Assembly (NCBI GenBank): GCA_964619265.1
Contig: CAZUCE010000035.1
Span: 1 to 45,613 of the forward strand
From: CAZUCE01 sp964619265
GTDB lineage: Bacteria; Planctomycetota; UBA1135; GCA-002686595
Direction: 5' to 3'
Length of the DNA stretch: 45,613 nucleotides
Shown in pieces: positions 8,657 to 16,293 of the stretch. The translations under genes were made by a program, and so were the position numbers. The notes under the pieces were generated by a model. It made no database searches. It worked only from the letters and a program-made list of their open reading frames with translations, and was not told the origin of the DNA. How positions within the stretch are numbered: the first letter of the stretch is position 1; each line of letters starts with the position of its first letter.

Positions 8657-10210
8657 TCAGCCGTAGAGGGCCTCGACTTTGGCGGTGGCGTAACGCTTGA
8701 AGGCGTCCACGGAGAGCGACTTGCGAGTGACGCGACGTACCAATTGGTCCGCGGTGTAGAGGCGATCGTGGCGATGGATCTTCTTGCCCAGCCAGTCTGA
8801 CAAGGCGCTCATGTTGCCCCGGGCCACGTCAGCGTCGAGGTTCGGTAGGTCGCGACGCGCGGCTTCTAGGAACTGCGCGGAATACAGGTTGCCGATCGAG
8901 TAGGTCGGAAAGTAACCGAATGCTCCCATGGCCCAGTGGATGTCCTGAAGGCAACCCTCGGCGTCATTGCGGGGCGTCAATCCGAGCGACTCTTGCATAG
9001 CGGTGTTCCAACGCTCAGGAAGATCAGAAATCGCGAGGGTGCCGGTGAACAGTTCGCGCTCGATGCGGTATCGCAGAATGATGTGGAGGTTGTAGGTCAG
9101 TTCGTCCGCTTCGACACGAATCATGGACGGGCGGATGCTGTTTACCGCTCGCCACATTTGTTCCGGGCGAACACCGGCAAGGGTGTCGGGGAAGCGCTTG
9201 CGCAGGCGCGCCGTCCAGTGCTTCCAGAACGGTTGCGAGCGCGCGATGAGGTTCTCCCAGAGGCGTGACTGACTCTCGTGGATCGCCATGGAAACCGCGC
9301 CGCCGAGGACGGATCGGGCGCGCTTCGGATCGAGTCCCTGCTCATAGAGGCCGTGACCAGCTTCGTGGATCGCGCCGAAAAACCCAGGGCGCAAGTCTTC
9401 CCGGTCGTAGCGCCCGGTCATTCGCACGTCGCCGGGGCCGACGCCGCCACAGAACGGGTGGGTCGATAGGTCCAGCCGACTGCGGCTGGGATCGATCCCC
9501 ATTGCGCCGGCCACCTCGGCCACCGTGTCTCGTTGGGCGTCGATCTCGAACGCACGGGTGAGCAACTCATCCTCCGGGCGCTGGCGCGAGCCGTTCACGA
9601 CTTCCAGCAACTCGCGGGTCAGCTGTTCCAATTCTTCGAGCAGCGGGTCGAACTGGGCAGCGCTCCCACCGGGCTCGTAATGGTCGATCGCTGCGTCGTA
9701 GGGATCGGCCCCAGCGCTCCTCGCCTGGGCGATGCGTTTGGACAAGTCGAGGTTGCGCTCGAGCGCGGGAGCGAAGCTAGCAAAGTCATCCTCGGCACGC
9801 GCGACGCGCCAGGCCTCAAGAGCCCCGCTTTTGGCCAACGAGAATTCGACGGCCAGGTCCTTGGGGACCGCTTTGACTTCAAGCAAGCGACGACGCGCTA
9901 ATTCGACGGTCCGGCGCTGTGCTGCGGACAAATCATCTGTCTGGCGCTCGAGTTGCTCGACGGCTGCTTCGAGCTCGGGATCGCAGGCTTTTTCAATCGC
10001 AACCGAAGTCAAGGTTGCAAGGGCATGTCCGCGGGTCCCGGCGCCACCCCGCGGCATCATCACCTCCTGGTCCCAACCGAGGATCGCGCCGGCGTGCTCC
10101 AGATCTCGCAGCCCGGCGAAGTGACGCTCGAGGGTCGCGAGGTTGGCCTTGGGGTCCGCCTTGGAGCGGCTGTTCGTATCGGCGCGGGTTTGCGGGCGGG
10201 AGTGGCTCAT
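8657..10210 (-). CDS. M32 family metallocarboxypeptidase (Taq type)
   Basis: M32 enzymes are cytoplasmic zinc carboxypeptidases that trim residues from peptide C-termini. The 517-residue length is typical. The zinc motif is HEAGH within GAIHEAGHGLYEQG. Other family blocks are LGWDQEVMMP near the N-terminus, DLSTHPFCGG, the MAIHESQSRLWEN block and IRVEADELTYNLHI. It begins with ATG 10210, ten bases after the stop of the ribbon-helix-helix gene, so it is probably the last gene of a three-gene minus-strand operon with the SPFH protein. The link between a membrane scaffold protein and a peptidase is suggestive only. Confidence 0.95.
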   Translation of the reverse strand: MSHSRPQTRADTNSRSKADPKANLATLERHFAGLRDLEHAGAILGWDQEVMMPRGGAGTRGHALATLTSVAIEKACDPELEAAVEQLERQTDDLSAAQRRTVELARRRLLEVKAVPKDLAVEFSLAKSGALEAWRVARAEDDFASFAPALERNLDLSKRIAQARSAGADPYDAAIDHYEPGGSAAQFDPLLEELEQLTRELLEVVNGSRQRPEDELLTRAFEIDAQRDTVAEVAGAMGIDPSRSRLDLSTHPFCGGVGPGDVRMTGRYDREDLRPGFFGAIHEAGHGLYEQGLDPKRARSVLGGAVSMAIHESQSRLWENLIARSQPFWKHWTARLRKRFPDTLAGVRPEQMWRAVNSIRPSMIRVEADELTYNLHIILRYRIERELFTGTLAISDLPERWNTAMQESLGLTPRNDAEGCLQDIHWAMGAFGYFPTYSIGNLYSAQFLEAARRDLPNLDADVARGNMSALSDWLGKKIHRHDRLYTADQLVRRVTRKSLSVDAFKRYATAKVEALYG

Positions 10211-10220
10211 GCCGCCGAGG

Positions 10221-10469
10221 CTAACGCGAGTTCGGGTGCTTGGTGTCCCGAGACCGGCTCCAGCGGCGATCGAGGGCCTCCCCTAGGAGAAACTTGATCT
10301 CGCTGCTTAGGGACCCGGGGTCCTTGGCCGCCAGTGCGTTCAGCTCCGCGTGCAGTAGCGGCGGCAGCCGCAGGGGGTGCCCCTTGTGCCCGCCGGCGGC
10401 GGCTCTTTTCGCGAAGTCCCTCTTCGGGTCACTTGTGCAGGCTGCCGGTGTTGAGCACCGGCTGCGCAT
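10221..10469 (-). CDS. small ribbon-helix-helix (Arc-like) protein
   Basis: The 82-residue frame contains HPLRLPPLLHAELNALA followed by SLSSEIKFLLGEALDRRW. This is the beta strand, helix, turn, helix pattern of Arc/MetJ-type DNA-binding proteins, where R in PLRLP would contact DNA. The only ATG, at 10469, lies inside the 3' end of the SPFH gene, so the two overlap by 41 bases in different frames. The M32 gene starts ten bases after it. Residues 1-25 are poorly conserved-looking, so a later non-ATG start is possible. It could regulate its own operon, or act with the SPFH protein; no toxin partner is visible. Confidence 0.7.
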   Translation of the reverse strand: MRSRCSTPAACTSDPKRDFAKRAAAGGHKGHPLRLPPLLHAELNALAAKDPGSLSSEIKFLLGEALDRRWSRSRDTKHPNSR

Positions 10470-11325
10470 TTTCCTGGCCGCAGAGCACGACCAACAGGTT
10501 GCCGACCAGCGTGGCGCGGCGTTCGTCGTCGAGCTCGACGATGTTGGCTTTCGATAGCTGGTTCAGGGCGTCCTCGACCATACCGACCGCACCCTCCACG
10601 ATCTGCTTGCGGGCCGAGATGATGGCCTGGGCCTGCTGGCGTTGCAGCATCGCCGAAGCGATCTCCGGCGCATAGGCCAGGTGGCTGATCCGCGCTTCCA
10701 GAACTTCGACGCCAGCGCGTTCTAACCGGGCGGCGAGCTCGTCTTGCAGCTCCGCGGTTACTTCGGATTGATCGCCGCGCAGAGACACCTCACCCGAGTC
10801 CGCATCCTTCTCGTCGTAGGGATGCTGTCCGGCCAGTCGCCGCAGGGCCGTTTCGATCTGAATGTCCACGTACTCGGTGTAGTCCTCGACGTCGAAGGTT
10901 GCCATCGCCGTATCGCGGATACGCCACACAACCACAGCACCGATCTCGATCGGGTTGCCCGTCGCGTCGTTCACCTTGATCTTCTCGCTCGCGACGTTGT
11001 GCGCGCGCAGCGAGAGCTTGTGCTTCGAGGTGAACGGGTTGATGAACCAAAATCCGGTCTTGCGAACCGTGCCCTTGTAGTCACCGAACAACACCATCAC
11101 GCGGCTCAGGTTCGGGGGCACCACGTAGAAACCGAACATTGCGATGAAGGCCAAGACCAGCCCAACCGTGACGATCAATGCAGCTCCGGCTTCGCTGGAC
11201 CCGGAGATTCCAGCACTGGCCAGAATCACGGCCGGGACGGCTAGGATCAGGCCGATCAGGATCGGCCACCCGGAGCTGGGCTCGAGTTCGACTTCGACGG
11301 AGGGCAGAGTTTCGGGCTGAGTCAT
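10429..11325 (-). CDS. SPFH/band 7 domain membrane protein
   Basis: The 298-residue protein has two hydrophobic segments at about residues 20-42 and 47-68. An SPFH (stomatin/prohibitin/flotillin) domain follows, beginning YVVPPNLSRVMVLFGDYKGTVRKTGFWF and running to about residue 230 with ARLERAGVEVLEARISHLAYAPEIASAML. A helical C-terminal part follows. Such proteins oligomerise on membranes and often scaffold proteases or lipid domains. The start is ATG 11325. It is first in an apparent operon with the ribbon-helix-helix and M32 genes, and its 3' end overlaps the former. The exact role is not readable from sequence. Confidence 0.9.
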   Translation of the reverse strand: MTQPETLPSVEVELEPSSGWPILIGLILAVPAVILASAGISGSSEAGAALIVTVGLVLAFIAMFGFYVVPPNLSRVMVLFGDYKGTVRKTGFWFINPFTSKHKLSLRAHNVASEKIKVNDATGNPIEIGAVVVWRIRDTAMATFDVEDYTEYVDIQIETALRRLAGQHPYDEKDADSGEVSLRGDQSEVTAELQDELAARLERAGVEVLEARISHLAYAPEIASAMLQRQQAQAIISARKQIVEGAVGMVEDALNQLSKANIVELDDERRATLVGNLLVVLCGQENAQPVLNTGSLHK

Positions 11326-11663
11326 GACGCTTTAGGCCGTTCGAGGAAGCCTGTTCGAAGGGGACGGGGGCCGGGCCACAGGGAAGTGATATCAAAGTGA
11401 TGGGGCATCCCATCCGGGGCGGGCCGGGAGCACTTCTGAAGACCATCGAGGGCCCAAGGAGAGCTCACGAGGCGCAAGCCCTCCGACCCGATTGTCGCCC
11501 AAGCCTGGGCGTTTCATCGATCCGCGCCACGGAATCCGCTCGGCAGAGTGTCGGTCCAGCTCGGCATTCGCCGGGCGGGCGCCCCCCAGAAACGCCGGGG
11601 TGGGGCGCAACCCCTGGGCGAATCCCGGGTAGCTAGCCTGTTCTCCCTCCCCCCGGACTCCTC
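11326..11663. other. divergent intergenic region between the SPFH gene and the gene at 11664
   Basis: This 338-base stretch must hold the promoters of both divergent genes. The only structure I see is AAGTGAT repeated at 11384-11390 and 11395-11401 in the same orientation, one helical turn apart and overlapping the palindrome TGATATCA. It could be an operator for the SPFH operon. No gene is supported here. Confidence 0.35.
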
Positions 11664-13196
11664 ATGAACCAACCGCCCGCGGCCGCCCTGTTCAGCGCGG
11701 CTCTGTTCCCATTCTTCGCCGGGATAGGTGACTGGATCGACGCGACGCGATCCGACTTCTCGGTGGAAGTGCGTATCGAGCTGCTCGGGCAGGTCGATCT
11801 GCCACTCCAAGACTGGCAGGTGATTCTGTTGGATGGGAGGAACCGCTGGAAAACGGGGGTCTTGCAGAGAGAGGGTGGAGTGTTCGTGGCCCAGTTTCAG
11901 GCTCTCCCAGATCGCCTTCCAGACGGATTGACCCTGGCGGTTGCGGATCAGGACGGCTTCCGATTTGGAGCCACCCCCTTGAGCGATGGATGGCTCGAGT
12001 TATCGGCACCGGTCCCCTTGGAAGTTCGCGCGACCGGGACGGTTCGCTCGGAGATCCAGTGGGAGCCGACCCCGGCCTACCTAGAGGGGCAGTGGAGCCC
12101 CGAAAATCCGTCCATCTCGATTTTGAGCGTGGAGGAGGGCTCGCCGGTGGACAGCTACCGATTGTCCCGCTGGAAGTGGTTGGAGCCGGGCACCTACCTC
12201 GCGCGCTCGATGTCGCGCGACTACAAGCGCTTCGAGCAGAAGTTCCAGGTGTTCGCGGGTGAGGTGTCGGTGATGCGTGGTTGGATGAACTTGGCTGAGC
12301 AGCCGCGCGTGGTTCACGGCGAAGCCTGGAGTCAAGACGGGTCCGAACTAGGAGGATTCTTGGTGGCCTTGCGGGACCCGAACGACACGCGCGACACCTG
12401 GGCGATTTCTCGTGTCTACAACAGCGGCTTCATGTCCTGCGACTCGGGTAGGCCCTCCACGGATGCATGGCTGAGCTTGCAGGAAGGTGATTCCTCCCGC
12501 GGCTCCTTCCTTTTACCGAGGGTCAGTTCGAACAACTTGGAACCCGTCTTGCTCAGTTGCGAGTTCCCCATGGAGATCGCTCTCCTGGAGCTCCCGGGAG
12601 GAGATTTCAAGCTACAGGTGATCCAGTTAGATCCCCTGGGAAGCGGGATCGGATTTAGAACTCCTCCCGACGCGCCTGGGCTTGGCCTTCAAGAAAACCT
12701 TGGCTACTCGACGGAACTCGACTGGAGGCTTACGACCAGAATTCGAGACGGCGGGCCGCCGATCCAGGGGTTCGCAGCCGATGGAACTCTCTGCACCCAG
12801 GTCGACCCGCGCGAGCGTGAGTTTGACTGGGCACTCGACGCTAGTGGGTTCCAACCCATTTATGGGGACGAATCGAGCTTCGTTGAGGAATCGCCGGGCC
12901 GGTTCTTCGCCACGGTAGTTCCGGTGAAGGGCTTTGGTCTTCGAGTCTTCGCTCGCGACTCCGCCGGAGGACCTGTGAGCCGAGCCGCCGTGAAATCGGC
13001 AGGCGAAGAGCTAGGAATGACGAACCGCCGCGGATGGTTGGACGTGGATCGCTGGCTGCGAGAAGTTGATGTGCGCGACGAACAGGGGCGAGTGTTCACC
13101 GGAACAGGTCCATTCCTACTGGGATCCGAGCTGTATTACGGTGTTGTTCGTTTTCCACCCTGGTTGGAAGTTGTCCTCGAAAAACCGGACGAGTGA
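11664..13196 (+). CDS. secreted protein of unknown function, paralogue of the gene at 38226
   Basis: I do not recognise a named family. The 510-residue product starts with a hydrophobic stretch (AAALFSAALFPFFAG) that may be a signal peptide or anchor. It is predicted mainly beta, with few cysteines. It is clearly homologous along most of its length to the 667-residue protein encoded at 38226-40229. Shared blocks include a QVIQ.DPLG.GIGFR motif (residues 318-332), FDW...GF.PIYGD..SFV (387-407), GRFFA.VVP (412-420) and a terminal GMTNRRGWL that matches carboxypeptidase-regulatory-like ends. Its stop is seven bases from the stop of the sigma factor fusion on the other strand. Both lie in an envelope-protein neighbourhood, but the function is unknown. 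Confidence 0.8.
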   Translation: MNQPPAAALFSAALFPFFAGIGDWIDATRSDFSVEVRIELLGQVDLPLQDWQVILLDGRNRWKTGVLQREGGVFVAQFQALPDRLPDGLTLAVADQDGFRFGATPLSDGWLELSAPVPLEVRATGTVRSEIQWEPTPAYLEGQWSPENPSISILSVEEGSPVDSYRLSRWKWLEPGTYLARSMSRDYKRFEQKFQVFAGEVSVMRGWMNLAEQPRVVHGEAWSQDGSELGGFLVALRDPNDTRDTWAISRVYNSGFMSCDSGRPSTDAWLSLQEGDSSRGSFLLPRVSSNNLEPVLLSCEFPMEIALLELPGGDFKLQVIQLDPLGSGIGFRTPPDAPGLGLQENLGYSTELDWRLTTRIRDGGPPIQGFAADGTLCTQVDPREREFDWALDASGFQPIYGDESSFVEESPGRFFATVVPVKGFGLRVFARDSAGGPVSRAAVKSAGEELGMTNRRGWLDVDRWLREVDVRDEQGRVFTGTGPFLLGSELYYGVVRFPPWLEVVLEKPDE

Positions 13197-13203
13197 GACT
13201 TCC

Positions 13204-16200
13204 TCAGGGCAGTGTAAGAGTTTCGCCCCAGCGAAGATCTAGATCGTCTCGATGAAGAACCTGCTCGTCACCGGCGTAGACGATCAGTTCGGCGCGGCCC
13301 TCCGAGCAAGGCAGGTCAGCTTTTCCTGCGGCCTGCTGCTCCACATCGAAGGAGCCCTGGTGGATCAGGTGCCGCGAGTCCGCCTGGAGAAGTGTGTAAC
13401 TAAGACTCGCTCCCTTTGAATCCGCAAGTTGATCGAGTCGAACTTCCAGCCAGGCGGGTGCGGGAACTTCAACGACGACCCGATCGCCGAGGATCCGAGG
13501 CTCGAACCAGTGCCGCAGCTTGCCTTCGGTGACAAGCAATTTGAGATCTCCGTATCCAAAGCCGTCCAAGGCGAGCGGCTCGGAGCTTGACACCACGACG
13601 TTGTTGTGAAGTGTGCGCGCTCGTGCGCCGGGTTGTTCCTCTTGAATGAGGACCGAGAGCTCCGGACACGGTGAGCCGTCGGGCCGACTGAACTCGAAAA
13701 TGAGCGTTCGTCCGGGCTGGAGCTCGATCTCCACGTTCCGATTCGCTTCGATCTGAGGGTCGATCACGAGAGCTGCTCTTTCGAACCCATGGGCATGGGC
13801 CAGGAGCTGCCCGGCGCCCAGTTCCCCCGGGAGCTTCAGCTTGAACGCTCCTTCCGCATCGCTCCTCGCGCTGGACAGGGTGGAGGCCTGGGCGGCGAAG
13901 GGCTCAAAGCGAATTTTGGCGCCCTGCAGTGGAGTTCCAGATTGGGAGCGAACCCGGCCGCGCACAAGCAATCCTCTGGGACCGGAGTCGATGATTGTCC
14001 CGAACCAACGGCCTTCACGGTTGCCTTGAATCTGAAGCGCGCTGGAGGCCGGAATGCCCTGGGATTCGTGGAGGAAGCAAGAGCCCCGGATTTCACGAGG
14101 CAACCCTCCCAACACGATTCGACCCTCCTCATCCGTTTCGAACACGGCGAGAACGTCGTTGGAGTTAGAGGTTCCAAGGCTAATCCGGCGCCCAGCTAGT
14201 AGTTCCGGTGCGAACTGTTCCCAGCGGACCAACTCGGTATTAGAAAAATCGAACGCAAAGGTGACCGACTTTCCGGACACGGGCTGCCCTGCGGTGTTCT
14301 CCACGATGAGGTCGATGGCAAGGCCGTGCTGTAGTGAAAAGACGTGTGGGCTGGGCTGCCGAGGATTGACTTCGTCGATTCGAATTTCGAATCCGGGCGC
14401 GAATGCACGGAGCCTGAATGGCTCTGAATTGTTCGAGCCGAGGCTAACTCGACCCTGTTCGTCGCTGAAGACAACTGGGGAAGGAACGCCGCTTAACTGG
14501 TTCAAGCGAGCGCCCGCCACCGGAGAGCCTGACGGGTCGACCAGCTGCAGCTCCAGCCGCTCCGCTCGAACGAGCTGAAACGAACCAAGGTCAAGCGCAC
14601 CGGCCACCGGCAAGTCTTCCAGGGAGGTGGACTGGACTTCCCACTCTGGGCCTAAGCCCACCAGAGCCTGGACCGTGCGGAATCCACTGGGTAGCGGCCA
14701 GTCGAATTGGCCCGAACCGTCTGTTAGGGCTTCGAAGAAGGACATGCCTTGGCCCTTGAGCGCTTGAAAAATGACTGGCGCTTCGGCCACGGGCATTCCC
14801 GTTTCTTTGTCCAGAAGCCTCCCGATCAGCCGCGGAGTTCGCACCACGCTGAAGGACAGGAGCGGACTGGATTTCGCCGCAAAGACCGTGGAATGGGAGG
14901 CTCCACCGGCGAACTTCCAGCCCACCCCAAGTTCCAGCCAACCGCGCCACTCGCGTGGTAGGTCGGTGAGTTCAAAGGTCCCATCTTTGGCGGTGGTGAG
15001 CGTTCGAGGGAGGAGAGCGCCGGCGAGGCTGGACTGTTCGTTGTTGAGCTCGCCGGCCCAGCCCGTGTCGCGTGCCAAGGTGAGCTGAATCGGTTCGGAT
15101 AGAGGAGCCCCAGCCTCAAGGCACTGCCCTCGCAGATCGATGCCAGCTGGCCAGGTGAGTTCATGGGTCCCAGGTTGCAAAGGTGCCTCGAACCAGCACG
15201 GCCAGGAGCCAGGGCTCCCGGCCAGCAGCCGGACCGTTTCGGTCCGGGGTTGGGGAAAGGACGCAACGCGATTGGTGAACAGTCGTCCTTGCGCGTCCAG
15301 TTCCAACGCAAGGACATCCTCACCGTCGATCATGAGCCCACCGGTGGCGCGAAGCGGGCGAGCTTGTTCGTCGACCAACGCGAAGCGGACAGAACCGGCT
15401 AGGTCCGGAGCTGCCTTCTGGGTTCGTGCGTCATCGAGCGATGCTTGATCCGTTGGAGCGGTTAACTTGGATTCCAATGGCCAATTACTGCGTCGTTGCA
15501 CTAGGTCGGCCTCTTGGACCGGCCGAGGCTCGAGTTCGGAGCCAACTTGCGAAGCAAGCCACAGACCGGTGGCAGCCAGTAGGGAGCCAGCGACGGCCAG
15601 CAGTCCTTTCTTCATGGAGGCGGAGAACAGGAGAGAGGTGGTCAAGGGGGCTGGCGCGATGTTCCACGCTGGGGAACCGACCAGTCCGATGGCCCAGGCC
15701 TGGCGAGATCCGGTGCGCCGATCCATGCGCGTGCGCAGCGTTTCGAGGCCCGTTTTCACGCGGCCGCGGACGGTAGCCTCAGGCAAACCCTCGCGGCGAG
15801 CGATCTCGACCGAGCTCAAGCCGCCGCGGTATCGCAGCAGCAGCGCGTTTCGAAGTGGTTCGGGCATCGCCAACAATTCGGCCACCGCAAGGTCCTCTAG
15901 CTCGGCCATCTCAGCGAGGCTGGCTGTATCGGGTGCGGACATTTCCGTGCCGTCGTGATGGAGTTTCTCGCGATCTCCGCGCGCTATTCCCCGCCGGCGC
16001 TCCGAGGCGGCGAGGCGCCGCGCGATGCCAGCTAGCCAGGCTCGCGGGCTGTACCCAGGGGCCTTGGGTTTTTCGAGCGCGACCAACCAGGCTTCCTGAG
16101 CCAGGTCTTCTGCGTCGGCCGGACCGACCAGGGCTCGGGAAAATCCGAGCAGCCACCGCCGCTCGCGCAACAGGGTCTCGGAAGAGGGGTGGGGGGGGTA

Positions 16201-16212
16201 TTCAGGGGGCAC
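13204..16212 (-). CDS. ECF-type sigma factor fused to a membrane segment and a large extracytoplasmic beta-domain region
   Basis: Residues 18-75 match sigma region 2 (DAEDLAQEAWL, then PRAWLAGIARR), and residues about 105-162 match region 4 (LSSVEIARREGLPEATVRGRVK). A transmembrane segment follows at about 203-221. About 780 residues rich in beta strands come next, with repeated carboxypeptidase-regulatory-like units such as VRGRVRSQSGTPLQGAKI followed by SDAEGAFKLKLP. The start is GTG 16212 with GAGGA nearby upstream. An internal ATG at codon 200 (15615) begins just before the membrane segment, but no Shine-Dalgarno precedes it, which favours a true fusion. Its topology would put the sigma domains in the cytoplasm and the repeats outside. 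No separate anti-sigma gene is adjacent. Control by a signal or by proteolysis at the membrane is inference. Confidence 0.9.
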   Translation of the reverse strand: MPPEYPPHPSSETLLRERRWLLGFSRALVGPADAEDLAQEAWLVALEKPKAPGYSPRAWLAGIARRLAASERRRGIARGDREKLHHDGTEMSAPDTASLAEMAELEDLAVAELLAMPEPLRNALLLRYRGGLSSVEIARREGLPEATVRGRVKTGLETLRTRMDRRTGSRQAWAIGLVGSPAWNIAPAPLTTSLLFSASMKKGLLAVAGSLLAATGLWLASQVGSELEPRPVQEADLVQRRSNWPLESKLTAPTDQASLDDARTQKAAPDLAGSVRFALVDEQARPLRATGGLMIDGEDVLALELDAQGRLFTNRVASFPQPRTETVRLLAGSPGSWPCWFEAPLQPGTHELTWPAGIDLRGQCLEAGAPLSEPIQLTLARDTGWAGELNNEQSSLAGALLPRTLTTAKDGTFELTDLPREWRGWLELGVGWKFAGGASHSTVFAAKSSPLLSFSVVRTPRLIGRLLDKETGMPVAEAPVIFQALKGQGMSFFEALTDGSGQFDWPLPSGFRTVQALVGLGPEWEVQSTSLEDLPVAGALDLGSFQLVRAERLELQLVDPSGSPVAGARLNQLSGVPSPVVFSDEQGRVSLGSNNSEPFRLRAFAPGFEIRIDEVNPRQPSPHVFSLQHGLAIDLIVENTAGQPVSGKSVTFAFDFSNTELVRWEQFAPELLAGRRISLGTSNSNDVLAVFETDEEGRIVLGGLPREIRGSCFLHESQGIPASSALQIQGNREGRWFGTIIDSGPRGLLVRGRVRSQSGTPLQGAKIRFEPFAAQASTLSSARSDAEGAFKLKLPGELGAGQLLAHAHGFERAALVIDPQIEANRNVEIELQPGRTLIFEFSRPDGSPCPELSVLIQEEQPGARARTLHNNVVVSSSEPLALDGFGYGDLKLLVTEGKLRHWFEPRILGDRVVVEVPAPAWLEVRLDQLADSKGASLSYTLLQADSRHLIHQGSFDVEQQAAGKADLPCSEGRAELIVYAGDEQVLHRDDLDLRWGETLTLP

Positions 16213-16293
16213 GGCGGTCCTCGCCCCTCCGATGGTGACTGGACTCCAGATCGTTCGCGGAAATTCTGATTTCCTTGCGCTCAGGCGCGCAGG

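Noticed and set aside
15613..15615. An internal ATG (codon 200) as start of a separate anchored protein, making the sigma factor its own short gene
   Set aside because: There is no stop between the two parts and no Shine-Dalgarno before the ATG, so fusion is simpler. Mapping of starts would settle it.
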